Translations under genes and position numbers: made by a program
Assembly (NCBI GenBank): GCA_034359265.1
Contig: CP136898.1
Coordinates: 42,555,501 to 42,619,500, forward strand
Origin: Canna indica
Lineage: Eukaryota > Streptophyta > Magnoliopsida > Zingiberales > Cannaceae
DNA length: 64,000 nt
Reading direction: 5' to 3'
In this document: positions 11,581 through 23,699 of the stretch, piece by piece
Position numbering within the stretch: the stretch's first letter is position 1
How the letters are laid out: each line of letters opens with the position of its first letter
Notes under the pieces: model-generated
Told to the model about the DNA's origin: nothing
What the model saw: only the letters and a program-made list of their open reading frames with translations
Databases searched by the model: none

Positions 11581-13285
11581 ACCCGCTCTGATACCAAATG
11601 TTGGTGAAATAACCATACTAGAGGGGGGGGTGAATAGTGTGTTATCTAAATCTTTTTTGCCTAATTTCAGTTTTAATCGTTTACTTGATTACTTAGGCAA
11701 TTCACAAATCGAGTAGTAAGCAGAAGCAAGATATAAATGATAGGCAATAAGAAACGTAAGGTAAACACTACTAATATAATTATTTATAGTGGTTTGGTCC
11801 CAATGCCTACTCCACTACCTAAGCACCCCGCTTAGGATTTCCAAACTAGGTTTACTAGATTATATCAGTTCCCTTACAAAGAGGACTTTACACCGAAAAG
11901 TCTCCGCTCTCAAATCGAAGGCACTTCCACACCCGAAAGTATCCCACCTTCCTACCGAGAGCAATCTCCCACCTCAACCTAAGGGACAACTCAACTAATC
12001 CTAGTAAACTAAGTTTACAATGGTGGATTTAAGCCTAAACACTAAGGCAACCATCAACTCAATTAAACCTAGCAACCTAGGTTTACACACTTGAAAATAT
12101 AATGAAATAAACAATAAAATACACAAGTAATGGAGCAAATAAATAATACAACTTATACTTAGCTCCAAACATGAGTCCTAGTTCCTCTTGATGCCTCAAT
12201 GATGAATCGATCAAAGCTTTGATGGTAAAATCAAGTTTTTATCATGAGTACTAGGGTTTGCAAAGAAATGGCTCAAGAAATCTTTAGAGATGATCAAAGA
12301 TGGCTTAATGAAGGTTAAGATGCTAGAGGAAGGCACTAAAGGGCTAGTATATATAAGCCCCAAGAAGAGAGAGCCAAAACAGCTCTCTCAACGGGTTGAT
12401 TTCTGCCCATTGGCGACGCTCGATCGCTTGCCGATTGATTGTCGGTCGACCGAGCGAGCGATCGAAGGTATTCTGCCCATTCTGGGGATTGTTCGATCGA
12501 CCAGTCGGTCGATCGAAATGCCTTCACCTTCTGTCGGTCGACCAGTCGATCGATTGAACCTGGGCAGGGCAGATTTTTTACTTTTTTATTTTCTGCTTGT
12601 TTGTTCGTTTTTGGGTTCCGTCTTTGCTAAGTCTACTTATATAATATTTCTTAACTTAAAGTTAATAACTTTAAAACATAAATATTATATAAGGATTACC
12701 CCCCATTTGGATTCAATAAAAATATCTAAAAAATCAAAATCCATAAGAATCAAAATCTAACTTTTGGGGTCTAGTACAAATTTTCAAAAACCGAAAATTT
12801 TATAATCTCCCGGATCAAATATGGGTAGGCTAAAGACTTCCAAAAAATCCTTAAAAATATGTCATTATCTAGTTTTTACCTAAGGAACAATTACCAGCAT
12901 TTTTGGTGCCAAGAAAATGTCTAGGTTATATAGCCCTTCAAGGAGCTCCCTAGGCTTAGTAAATTTCAGGGCATTTTCTAATTTTCTAGGTTTTCGTATT
13001 TAGGGGTTCGAGATTGGTTTTTGGGTTGTTATGCATCGTCATGAGGATTTACAAGACAAGCTAGACACCCTAGACCTAATGTTTAACTTCCCGAAGAATC
13101 TCGAGTGTCGACGACCATCCATGCCGATTTATCTGATTTCTTTGATTTCTCCATTTTTTTTGATCAGGGGAGTCAAGCACTAACCGACTTGGAATCTAAA
13201 AGTATTTCTCAATGAAATCATTAGTTCCATGTTTGTTATCATCAAAATCGAGATTAAGACCAAGGTTGAAAAACTTAGGCCGACA
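11581..13285 (-). repeat. Element C 5' LTR and tRNA-Met primer-binding site
   Basis: The LTR spans 11599-13285. On the minus strand it begins TGTCGGCCTAAG (normally TGTTGG) and ends TATTTCACCAACA. Immediately inside is TTTGGTATCAGAGCGGG (11581-11597), complementary to initiator tRNA-Met. A TATATA box lies at about 12350-12356. The palindrome-rich GGTCGACC segment is at 12410-12560, upstream of it in element orientation. The flank at 13286 begins GGTGA; its TSD partner was lost in the deletion at about 8850. The LTR is longer (1,687 bp) than those of A, mostly in its upstream part. Confidence 0.8.
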
Positions 13286-14117
13286 GGTGAGTCCGCCAGC
13301 GATGTAATTGATGACTCCATGGGGTTTGCCTTCTGGGCGATCAGCTTGCTCGTCATCCTTGTGACCTAAATGAGGGTGCGGGGGTGTCCGACTTCGTTGC
13401 CTAGGGTCGCGGCTTCTACTTTGACCTCTCTCTTTCTAGTGGTGGAGGTACTTATCTAGGCGGCCTACTCGGACCAAGTCATCCAACTGATCAGCGAGCA
13501 TCACACATTCCTCCGTTGTGTGTCCATAAGTGTCATGAAATGCACATCTTTTGTTCAGGTCAACATTCGGTGGAAGTTTTTATCTCCTTGCATTGGCAGG
13601 GTATTTGATGAGCTTTAGGTGGTAAATGTCGCGAAGAATAGTTTCCTTCATGGTATTGAAGGGAGTGCATTTCTCAAATCGGGGGCTCAATCGAGGTGGT
13701 GACATTGGCCTTCTTCTGTTGTTCTGCTCGCGGCGATTGTGATCCTCACTTTTCCTGTCATGCTTCTTAGATTTTTTGTCATCAACAATGACCTTAAGGT
13801 TTTGCCAGTCAATCTTCTTTGCTCCTCGTTGATCTTCCTTTTTTATAAAACTCGCCGCCTTCTCCTGGAATTGGGCCATGTATTTAGGCTCAATTAAGGT
13901 GATCTGGTTGGCGAAGGGCCTGGGTTTTAAACTGAGTTGAATGCAAAAAGCTCGATCGTTGGGTCGAGATTGGGGATGTCGACCGCTATGGTCTGAAACC
14001 TATTCACGTATTCCCTTAAGGGCTCATGTTGCCCCTGCTTAATATAGTGTAGGATTGCTCCTATCTTGTGATATACTCGCGATGTGGTGAATCGACGGAG
14101 AAAGACCCAGGAAAGGT
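13286..14117 (-). pseudogene. Tat-like gypsy gag, C-terminal half
   Basis: From 14117 leftward: the end of the retrotransposon gag domain (RRFTTSRVYHKIGAILHY, PLREYVNRFQ), a basic linker near 13720-13850 (KKSKKHDRKSEDHNRREQ), then CAFHDTYGHTTEEC near 13500-13545, a CCHC-like finger typical of Tat-lineage Gag, and DDLVRVGYLDKY. It ends at 13286, where element C begins. The start is cut at 14117 by the Sirevirus; the preceding codons lie at 45580 and beyond. Gag would form particles. Stops and a frame change near 13880 show decay. Confidence 0.8.
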
Positions 14118-15023
14118 TGACAGGATGGTCTCTAAGGGAGCTTTCTATTAATGGATAGTTACACAAGAAGTTCCAATTGCTTTCAAAACAAAGGGAGAAA
14201 CAAATAGAAATAACCACAAGGAAACACGCAGACACAAGAATTTGTTTACGTAGTTCAGTGACAAACTTGTCACCTAATCTGCGGGAGCCTCACCGGACAG
14301 ATGCTCAATCCACTATCAATAAAGTACAATATTAGTTCCATGATTTTACACTCCGAAATCTAATTATCAGTACTAAAGTGAATTGAAAATAATAAACAAA
14401 CTATTTGTCATTACAAGTAATAACCAACTTGCCTCTCTATGACAACTCAATCATAGAGTTCTGTCCTCCACATAGTTAATGTGTTGTAGTGAGTTAACAG
14501 TCCAACTCCATCTTGACTTGAAGATAATTGAAGTAGATTGTTGCCGTCTACACCCTCAGCGGTCTCAACTCCTCATATAACTGACAACTTTGACGCACAT
14601 ATATAGGAGACTTGCGTTCTTATCTCATCTCTTTCCTCATATATAGTAGAAAGCCAAAACCATTCGCATAACAGCCATTAAACACAAGACCTTAACTACA
14701 TTAGCTTCAAACTCAAACGATAGCCATAAAATCTCATAATGCTTCGGCCATAAAAGCCTCAAGAAAAATTGCCTAGCTCATAAAGAAAACCTCATCAATT
14801 CTTCTATAAATGATGAAGAGATTCATGATGAATATTAAATCAATAATAACTACTCATGAAGCATCAATAATTTCAGCAAACAAAAAGACATCATCGTAGC
14901 AGCATTAATTTCAGCAAATGCTTCACAATATCTAGAGCAGTTATAACGGTCTTGCAATCGGGAACTTAACTATTATTCCTTTTTGCCAAATATAGCCAAC
15001 ACTGCATAAGCCAAACACCAACA
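14118..15023 (-). repeat. Sirevirus 3' LTR and polypurine tract
   Basis: On the plus strand it starts TGACAGGATGGTCTC and ends CAAACACCAACA. It is followed at 15024-15036 by ATCTCCCTCTTTC, whose minus-strand reading GAAAGAGGGAGAT is the polypurine tract. The 5' LTR copy (44789-45579) is about 115 bases shorter because a block equivalent to about 14180-14360 is missing and partly replaced. Both share the stretch with AACGGTC and GGCCATAAAAGCCTC. Confidence 0.9.
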
Positions 15024-15361
15024 ATCTCCCTCTTTCGCTTATATGGCAAAACTCAATCTGTCATCACAAACCAGTAAAAAATAGAGTAGCAATTTTTAAC
15101 TGATAAAGATTAAAGGATAATAGTCAAACATACATAAAATCCAAAACAACATAGTCATCACTAAATACCACAGCCATCCACAGTCATCACAGACAAACAA
15201 TACCACAACCACCCATAGTAAAATAAAATCAAGATAAAGTCATCATATTATAGTTGCAACCAAAAATTTAGATAAAATTAACACACAAGGTTGCAACCGG
15301 AAAGAGTATCAATCTTTCTCCCACTTTTTGGCAATATAAGCCAAAGAAAAATAGTACCAAA

Positions 15362-17366
15362 TCAGTCTGAACTAGAAGAACTAGATGGGCTTTCAGAGGA
15401 AGTGGAGAGAGGACTTGCAGGTGCTGAAGAGAAGTCCTCAAGAGCCTTCTTCTCAAGAGAAATAATATGCCGTTGAAGCTTGGACATGGTCTCTTTTGCA
15501 TTGAAGATCTCCTCAATGATACCTTGTTCACTACCAATTTTAACTGTAGAAGGTTTCTTGATAGAAGATGATCTAGGATCATACTTTGAAGGAGTATCAA
15601 CCTTCTTTAAGAGCTTGTGATGCATCTTAAGGCATGATCCAATAGGTTCAAGAGTTTCTTCAGCAGATCTGCTTAAACCCTCGCTTTTCAAGAATTCCAA
15701 AAATCAAGTTGGGAAAAATCAGAAACGCTCTGGATTTAAAATTCAAACGAGATCTAAGAGCAGTGATTTGTTCAAATATCAAACTCTCCAAATCAAAGAG
15801 AGTCCCATTTGTTATCTTAAATAACAGAATCACTGTTTCTTTGCTTAGGAATGTAATATGTGAGGTTGGAATCCAGTGGTACCTCGCAATTAAATACAAC
15901 ACAACATAGAAGGTATTCAACGATGATGACTTGATATTGTGTTCACCTGTCCAATCAGTTATGTCTCCATTGGATACCTTCGTTCCAACTGATCTCAGAA
16001 AATCAGGACTAGATTCATCATAATGTTCAGCAAAAGAAGGTGAAGGGGTAAAACCATGATATTCATTAATCACCTCTGGACTGAACTTATACCACTTTCT
16101 TCTAACAAAGACTTGATGAAAGTGGATACTTTCAGGATCAGATATGTTCTCAAAAAGGTTGCAATAAAACTCAAGGACATGTAGATTGTAGAAAGGAGTA
16201 ACATTCATAAAAGAACATAATAAATTTCTTTTCTCTAGAGTATCCAAAACATGTTTGCATCTCAATGTACACTGAGCTATATCCAAGAGTCTTTGTATGG
16301 CTTCCCAGAGAGGGTATAGATCATCAGAAAGTAGCCCTAGATGAAGCTTCCTAGAGATAGTCTTCTTAGTAGTTTTTGAAGATTTCTTCTTAGAGACAAA
16401 AGTCTTGATCTTTCTAGCAAAGGAGACATTTCTTTCTCTTTGGGATCTGCAAGATTGTGTTTGCTACTTTTTGTTTTTCTCAGCTCAGCAACCCTTTCCA
16501 GCAGGGTCTCGTTCTATGTGTCACTATCCAAGTTCACATATTGTTGATTTTGCTGCTTGGATTTTTCAAACAACTTTCTCTTAGAAGTCCTTTTCAGGAC
16601 AGTTGTGCTTGAGGATTTATTCTTCATTTTGTTCAAAAATGTTAGATGATTTTGGCTCAAATTCTTCAGCTACTGGAACCGACGGAGTAGGATAATCATC
16701 CTCATTCACTGAAACTGGCACTGTATTAACTTTTGGTACTGGTTTAGTAGAAGTAACTTGATCTGGTGTGAGCTCAGGAGTTATAACTGGTTCGGATTAA
16801 GGCCCAGTAGTTATAACTAGTTCATGTACTTGCTCAGTAGTTGAAACTGGAGTGTTAACTACTGAAGGACTTGGTGCAGGAACTTCTATGGCTGTCTCCT
16901 AAGCAAGAACATGATCTGTTTCCTGATCCTTTAGAGCAGAATCTATAGAAGCTATAGATGGATCAGTCTTCACTAGAATCGAGTCATGAACAACATCAGA
17001 TATAGAAATATTTTAATCATGAAAAGGACCAGTGTTTACTGGAGTCGAAATAGGGATATTGATATCAAAAGTGACAAATTCAACTGGGACTTCATGAACT
17101 ATAATACCAGATGAAGGAATGATATCTACACTACACTCACCCTCAACAGGTAAATTTTCCCCCTCAAGAATTGAAACCCTAGGTGGAGATTTAGGGAGTT
17201 CAGATGCCATACCTCGGTTGCTCCTTCTAAGCGGTTGGGCAGCCGGATGACGACCATGTTTCTTCCTCAACTTGTAACCTTGAGACAGAGGAGGAAGAGA
17301 AGCTTCTTCAGGTGGTTGTGAATGAGGAGGTGATTCAACCCTTTCTTCAGGATTTGATGATGTCAT
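15362..17366 (-). pseudogene. Sirevirus envelope-like ORF
   Basis: The ATG at 17366 opens a Pro/Ser-rich N-terminus (MTSSNPEERVESPPHS) that runs to a stop at 17013. A second open block, 15660-16286, has aromatic-rich features (NVTPFYNLHVLEFYCNLFEN, RRKWYKFSPEVINEYHGF) that I recognise as the plant transposon-protein domain of SIRE-type env-like ORFs. The last block, 15362-15700, is Ser-rich. Its place between RNase H and the 3' LTR is diagnostic. I see no convincing signal peptide or transmembrane helix. Several stops and frameshifts (for example near 16290-17010) inactivate it. The role of this ORF in the lineage is not established. Confidence 0.75.
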
Positions 17367-17599
17367 GCCTTAGCATAAATCTTCCGAACAAAACCCTTCT
17401 TCCGCTTACCACCTGAGGCCTTCGATTGCTCCATTTGTAAGACGAAGGAGGTAGTTGAGACGAAGAAGGAGCTTCGATTTCAACATCAAGGTTTGAAGAA
17501 GATTTCAGCGCCGAGTATCATTAAGTTGGGCATTAGTCCTTTGGCAATTCAATAAAAGAGGCCACACGTGCGGGTCTCCAAAAAGGCATGCATAATTAA

Positions 17600-18914
17600 T
17601 TTAGATGTGCCTTCCTCCTTGAATGATTTCTTCAATAGCCTTCAATGAAACAAGATAAGTGGAGAAATACAGGTAAGAAATAATAACTGAAAATCTTGAA
17701 AATCTCCACCTTTTAATTTTTTTATGTAAAAAAAATTGTGTCATATAACACACAGCCCAGAGCAGATCGTAACTGCTCAAATCTCCCTCCATCCAAAGCT
17801 TTTGTGAAAATATCGGTAACTTATCTTTCTGTAGAAATATATTCCAGTTGTAACTCATTCATTCAACCGTCTCTCTGATGTAGTGAAATCGAATATCAAT
17901 ATATTTTGTGCGAGAATGCATAACTGGATTCTTTAAGATGTTGATGGCACTTGTATTATCACAGTATGATATCATTTCATCCTATTTGAAACCATAGTCT
18001 AACAACATATTTCTCATCCATATTAACTGCGTACTGCAACTGTCTGCTACAAAATATTTAGCCTCTACAGAAGAAAGAGAGATAGAATTTCATTTCTTAC
18101 TCAACCAAGCCACCAGATTTGATCCAATATAAAAACATCAACCTGTAGTACTCTTTTTGTCATCAATATTTCTGGCCCAATCTGCATCAGTAAACCCTAC
18201 TAGACAGTGATTAGATTTAATAGAATACCAAAGTCCAAAGTCCCTTTAACATATTTCAGAATTCTTTTAACTGCCTGAAGATGAGACTCATTTGGATTAG
18301 CCTGATATCTGGCACATAATCCCACACTGAAACTTAAATCAGGTCTGCTAGCTGTCGGACACAATAGACTGCCAATCATGCTTCTGTAGAGACTAGGATC
18401 AACATTCTTGCCTTCTTCATCTTTACTCAGTTTTTTAGGAGTTGAGATAGGACTTCTAACTGGCTTAGAACTGTCCATTCCAAACTTATGAATCAAATTT
18501 CTAGCATACTTACTCAGATAGATGAATAAACCTTCTTTATATTGCTTCACCTGTAGACTAAGGAAATAATTCATTTCTCTAACCATGCTCATCTCGAACT
18601 CAGATTTCATATCTTTCACAAATTGTTTTACATAAGATTCTCAAGTTGAGCCAAAAACAATATCATCAACATAAATTTGAGCAATTACATGTTGAGACTC
18701 CTTTCTTTTGATGAACAAGGTTCGGTCTGCACTTCCTCTTTTGTAACCTTTCAAAAGCAGGAACTGGGCGAGTCTTTCATGCCATGCTCTAGGTGTTTGT
18801 TTAAGTCCATAAAGAGCTTTCTTCAATTTGTATACATGGTCAAGATGAGCAGGATCTTCAAAACCTTTGGGTTGTTCAACATAGACTTCTCCATTAAGAA
18901 ATCCATTCAGGATG
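17600..18914 (-). pseudogene. Sirevirus RT and RNase H
   Basis: RT begins abruptly near 18914 with [12 protein letters not shown], then [16 protein letters not shown] and the catalytic YVDD near 18660-18672. It continues through MSMVREMNYFLSLQVKQ, PISTPKKLSKD and YRSMIGSLLCPTASRPDLSF to KRILKYVKGT near 18235. RNase H follows (about 17630-18180), recognisable from [12 protein letters not shown] and the terminal VTDIFTKALDG-like segment. Stops near 18200 and 18640 and frame changes break it. The RT N-terminal region and the integrase C-terminus are missing; foreign filler lies at 18915-19090. Confidence 0.85.
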
Positions 18915-19090
18915 TAATTGAGACAAAGTTCTTAATGGAGACAACTCTCCCACCTCAACCTAAGGGACAACTCAACATTGAGACAAATGTCAAAGTTCGA
19001 GATACAATTTGGTAATATTTTGAAATTGACCACAAATGAGACAAAGTGCAAAGTTTAGGATATATTTAGGTAATTACTCTTTAAAATATA
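18915..19090. other. Filler DNA at a deletion in Sirevirus pol
   Basis: Coding similarity stops on both sides: RT to the left, integrase to the right. The segment includes about 36 bases (roughly 18938-18976) nearly identical to part of a family A LTR in reverse complement (compare 20343-20379). Two diverged repeats of a GAGACAAAgtgCAAAGTTt-like unit are at about 18980 and 19036. A few hundred residues of pol are missing here. This is what a double-strand break repaired with templated filler would leave. Confidence 0.55.
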
Positions 19091-19450
19091 GCACATGCTT
19101 CCAAAAATATGAAAATATATAAGGTTAGGCTTTCTTCCCTTCCATAATTCATAAGGAGTTTTATTAGATCTTGGTTTGAGATAAACTCAATTGATAATGT
19201 AGCAAGCTGTGTTGATGGCTCAGCCTAGAATCTCTCAGAAATATGCTTGGAATTGAGTATTACCCGAGCTGTGGTTCTTTCTCTCAAGCACACCATTCTG
19301 CTGCGAAGTCTTTAAAGCTGATAATTCATATAGGATTCCATTCTCATGACATAACTCAGAGAATAAATAATCTCAAATTCCCTTCCGTGATCACTCCTTA
19401 TTCTGATCACCTTCATAATAGGAAGTTCTTGTTCATTTCGAAGTCTTAAG
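19091..19450 (-). pseudogene. Sirevirus integrase, second part
   Basis: On the minus strand from 19450: RSDHGREFENYLFSE (second catalytic Asp), then HENGILYELSALKTSQQNGV-LERKN (catalytic Glu near 19275), then a decayed AINTACYI and a segment ending near HIFGSMCYIL at about 19095. The preceding part of the domain is at 25220 and beyond, separated by element A. A stop and a frameshift occur around 19240-19260. Confidence 0.8.
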
Positions 19451-20576
19451 TGTTGGCCTTAGGTTTTCTACCTTGGTCTTAATCTCGGTTTTGATGATAA
19501 CAAATATGGAATAAATGTTTTATGGAGAATTAACTCAGGTTCCATATCAATTAGCACTCGATGTCCTCAATCGGAAATTTTGAAGAAATCAGAAAATCGA
19601 AAGGACATTGATCAACGTGTTCGGGTTCATAACCGAAATATCTAGAAGTTCAATGTGTGCACCAAAGATGTCTTGGATGACTCTAAAGAAAACATGGAAA
19701 GCTCTCCAAGTTGACGCACATTGAAGGTCGGAACCCAAAAATGAAGCGCACAAGAAGAAGCTAAAAAAATCAAGTTCAGCCTAGGCTCAGTCGACCGAAT
19801 GTGGTGAATAATTGGCAGTAGCCAATTCGGTCGATCAGTCGATCGACCGAAGTGTGCCCAGAAGTGGCAGAATGACGTGGTCGCTTGGGCGATTGATCCA
19901 TCGGTCGACCGATCATCGACCGGCAAGCAACCGGGCATCGCCAACAGGTAGAAAAAAGCCCGTTGACGACACCCTGGTTTTAGGGGGTTATGAATACCCA
20001 TCCCAAACTCCTTCCTAGCCTAAGGTTGATGCTTCCAAGTCTCAAAGAGTGGTCCTAAGAATCTCCTAAGCCCTTTCATGATCAAATCCACAAAACCTAG
20101 CTCTTGATCCCTCATTCTTAAGTGTTCTTCATTGAAGGGGTATTCAAGCTTGCTAAGCTCAAGAAGAAGAGGTATCCTTATTGTGATAAGTTCTCTTTAC
20201 TCTTTTCTTGTGATTAAGGTGTTTTTATTTTGTTTTGATTTGATTTACTTGAGTTTGTAAAAATACCTAGTGTGTGGTCTTATGTGTAAGTGGTTACCTT
20301 GGTGTAGAAGGTGTAAAGCCACTTGTGTAAACTTAGTTTACTAGGATTAGTTGAGTTGTCCCTTAAGTTGAGGTGGGAGAGTACTCTCGGTAGGAAGGCG
20401 GGATACTTCCGGGTGTGGAAGTGCCTTCGGTTTAAGAGCAGAGACTTTTTGGTTGTAAAGTCCTCTTTGTAATGGAAACAAGATTAATCTAGTAAAGTTT
20501 AGTTTGAAAATCCTCTAGTAATCTAGATAACACACTATTCACCCCCTCCCCCTCTAGTGTGGCCATTTCACCAACA
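19451..20576 (+). repeat. Element A 5' LTR
   Basis: It begins TGTTGGCCTTAGG and ends TTTCACCAACA. The palindrome-rich segment GGTCGATC/GGTCGACC is at 19787-19925, and a decayed TATA box (TTATGAATA, near 19988) follows it. Compared with the 3' LTR it lacks about 205 bases between GAAAATCCT (about 20513) and AGATAACAC (about 20524). Since LTRs are identical at insertion, the deletion happened afterwards. Confidence 0.9.
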
Positions 20577-20578
20577 AT

Positions 20579-20593
20579 TGGTATCAGAACGGG
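20579..20593 (+). promoter_or_regulatory. Element A primer-binding site (tRNA-Met)
   Basis: TGGTATCAGAACGGG lies two bases inside the LTR. It is one base off TGGTATCAGAGC, the standard site for initiator tRNA-Met in plant Copia elements, and would prime minus-strand cDNA synthesis. Confidence 0.85.
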
Positions 20594-20645
20594 TTCGTAG
20601 CTTGAGATTTCACCGGCTCTTCTATACTTTGCTTCGATCCGAAAA

Positions 20646-22095
20646 ATGGCACTAGAGTGTGTCGCGCCTGTACCACCTAGGTTTGATGAGTCAAACTTTG
20701 GTATTTGGAAATGAAAAATGTATATATTCTTAAAGACTCAAGGTTTAGGTGTATTTGACATGGTAAAGATAAAATATATTGAATCTAAGGAAAACATGAA
20801 TGCATGGACCCAAGAACAAGTTAAATTATTCGAATTAAATGGTAAAACAACGCATCTTCTATATTGCACATTTTCAAATGATATACTTGAAAAGGTTATG
20901 CATTGTTCTTCCGCATTTGATATTTGGGCAACATTAAACAAGCTATATGATTTTGCAAAAACCAAAGAGATTACTACTTATGTTGAAGGTGGTGATGACA
21001 ATGATCATCCATCCACTACTAACGTCTCTTGTGATGCCCATAGCATTTCCGATCAAAGAAGCATGCTTAAAAGTAGGAAAAGAAAAGTCAAGTGCTTCCT
21101 TTGCCAAGAGAAGGGACATATTAAGAAAAATTATCCCTTGATAAGAAAGAAATCCAAGAAAGAGAAGAAGGTCTCCAATTTTACATCGGAATCAAGTGGA
21201 GCCTCCTCATGTGATGACAATGAAGCCACCTCAAAATTGTGCCTCATGGGTCTTAACGATGAGGTAAAGTCTTCCGCAATTGTCATAATAGTGATTCTAG
21301 CAATTCAAGCTCATTTAACATGTCTTATGATGAGCTAGCTAGTTGATGAATGTAGAAAAATGTATGAATTGCTCATGAAAAAGAACAAGGAAATAAAGAA
21401 AATTAAAAAGGACAATTCTAAGCTTACTAGTCACTTGCATGCCTTAGAAGTTGAAAATGAAAAATTGAACACTAGTATGCTTGATACATCCCATGATGAT
21501 TTGAAGCTTGAAATTAAGAACTTAAAACATAGAAATGAAAAGTTAGAGATTGAAAATGATGAATTATTAAATAAGACTTCCAAAATTAGAAATGAAAATG
21601 AGAGCTTGAAAAATAGTTTAAAACTTAAGGGTAATGATTCTTCAAATGATTTCAAAATGGAAAATGAGAGTTTGAAAAATGAAAATTGTTTGTTGAGATC
21701 TCAATCTCATGCATTGCATAAGTCCATTAATGACTTGAAAAATGAGGTTGTTCTCTTGAGTAAGAAAATTAACACATAATTTATCCAATGTTTCATCCTT
21801 TAAAAATTCTAGGAAGAAAAATGTTTTACTTAAGAATGCTCATGTCCATCATCCTTCTCATGTCAAGCATTCTAATATTAAATCTCATGTCCATAATGAA
21901 AAGGAGAAATTTAATGGACATTATTTTTGTTGTGGTGTTTATGGGCATGCCATCTATGATTGTGCTTTTAAAATGAACCTAAGTATCGTGAAGACACTTT
22001 AGGTACCTAAGCCCACTAACCCCCTAGGACCCAAAGGCATTTGGGTACCGAAGGTTTCTTGTTCTCTTGTAGGGGGAGCAACCACACAAGAGTGA
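20646..22095 (+). pseudogene. Element A gag
   Basis: The ATG at 20646 gives MALECVAPVPPRFDESNFGIW, followed by a stop at 20712-20714. The UBN2-like half capsid continues to DIWATLNKLYDFAKTKE. A first CCHC (CFLCQEKGHIKKNYP, last Cys changed to Tyr) is near 21095-21140. After a frame change near 21280, a 4-bp CTAG duplication (about 21332-21345) breaks the join to a long coiled coil (21360-21779, rich in ENExLKxEN). A His-rich stretch and a second knuckle, CCGVYGHAIYDC, near 21930-21965 follow, ending at TGA 22093-22095. Gag alone is encoded. Confidence 0.85.
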
Positions 22096-23699
22096 GTTGA
22101 TGATGGTTGATGGGAGTTGCATGAGGACTTAAACTTTCACCAAATCCAAGTTGCAACTTCGCATCTTATAGATGCCTTCGATATGAAGAATCGGCATCTA
22201 ATTAACTTGGTATCATCTCCCATGTTTATTTTACCTCATTAAAGTTGGAGTTCATGATACATGATTGATTCTAGTTGGTTTTATCCACTCTTGATATATT
22301 TCTTGAAAAACAATTTTTTGTTTTAGATTTTCCAATCTCTTCGGAGACCTATGTGGCCTATAATGGGCCTAAGCGACCTTGTGGTTCTAAATCGTAGGCT
22401 AATTATGGCTTTTCGGTTTTTAACCAATAGGAAGGTTTGTAGATCTTACTTTTCAAATTTTCATATTTTGAGATCTCTCAACTCGTTTTGGTTTCATGAC
22501 GATTCTACTTGAAACGGATTTATCACTATCTAACTCAGGTTGAAATTCTCAAATGAATATTTCTATTTCACCTTTGCTATTTAGTATGCTAACTTGCTAG
22601 TTGTTATATCATTGTGCTACTAATGATTTTTGGCTTGCAAGTTAACATTTATGAAAATGGAAGGCTAATAATTAAGAAAAAAGGATAAGATTTGCAAAAT
22701 TCTCATGTAAGAGGTATGTCTTTGAATTTTGTAAAAAATTTAGCATAATACCTCAATATTCATGCTTTATTGATGTCTCTATACTCATGATTGAAATAAC
22801 ATGAAAAATGATTAAAATTTCTTAAGTAGGTAAAATTTTGATAACTTAAGCAATTTCATGATATCTTGATTGAATGAAACTTGTCCTAGGTTAGAATTTG
22901 TCATGAAACATGTTTAGATATACACATGACATGCTTCTAGGTGTTTAGAGTTAAAAAATCATGTATAGATCATCAAAGTGATATGTAGATCATCTTAGGG
23001 GACTCAAAGTTGAAAAAATTTGACCTATGTCAACAATTTGACTTAGAAATCTCACTTTGAGTTCAAATTTCACAAATATATTTAGATTTACTTATGTTAG
23101 GTGTCCATGTGTTTAAATTTGAAAAACCATGAGTAAATGTTAAAACTTGATACTTAGCAATTTCAAGATACAATATTGATTTTAGAATGAAATCATGCTA
23201 AGGTAAAATTTTGACCAAATAATATTATTTTTATTTCAAACTTGATATACATGCTTTAAATGCTCATATCTTGGTATTTTGAAAGTTTGAATAAAATCTA
23301 GAAATGTCATGAAAGATTCACTTATTTACGAAAATGTCATTAAAGTATCATTCTTCCCAAGTGCTCATTTCTCGATACTTTAGATTTTCGTCGAAATCTT
23401 TGAATGAGACGTCAAGTATGATATTATATTCTATTTTTGGTATGGTTCTCATTATTATTTAAGAAAAATCATTTCTAAAATGTCTTTTGAACCCTCGACC
23501 GATACGTGTAATATCAATACTTGAATTAGTACATGATTTCCATGTTTTAGATTATATTGATCATTCTATGATATCATGTATTAATTAGTCTCACTTGTAT
23601 GTATATTTTCATCCCTTGAATTGAGATCTTCATGCTTCATGAAAACTAATTTTAGAGTCTTAACTTTCACTAGATTGTCTTTTCTTGCTCTTTTTAATT
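22096..23699 (+). other. Long non-coding 3' region of element A
   Basis: No frame of note. AT-rich DNA begins with the conserved hairpin block (22331-22430) and continues with sequence shared with B and C, such as a CATGTTTAGATATACACATGACATG-like segment and a TTGACC...GTCAACAATTTGACTTAG segment near 23020-23050. The conservation of order among three elements with separate histories suggests this 1.5-3 kb region does more than pad the RNA. Confidence 0.6.
22331..22430 (+). other. Conserved non-coding hairpin block, copy in element A
   Basis: Contains TCTCTTCGGAGA (22337-22348), the UUCG hairpin with its outer pairs eroded. Then come GGCC-TATAATG-GGCC, GCCTAAGCGA...TCGTAGGC (helix with a two-base bulge) and GGTTTTTAACC. 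It lies 235 bases after the gag stop. The helices are the same as in B (38901-39002) and C (9878-9975). Confidence 0.7.

Larger units (their letters stand above)
8851..13285 (-). mobile_element. Gag-only LTR element C (family A), 3' part deleted
   Basis: The element reads right to left: LTR (11599-13285), tRNA-Met primer-binding site (11581-11597), gag (10229-11531), the conserved hairpin block (9878-9975) and non-coding sequence to about 8851. From 8870 onward the non-coding part is recognisably the same as 23100-23220 of element A. The polypurine tract and 3' LTR are absent. The junction at about 8850 drops straight into Tat protease, with a piece of the Tat element missing too, so one deletion removed both sides. 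Confidence 0.8.
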
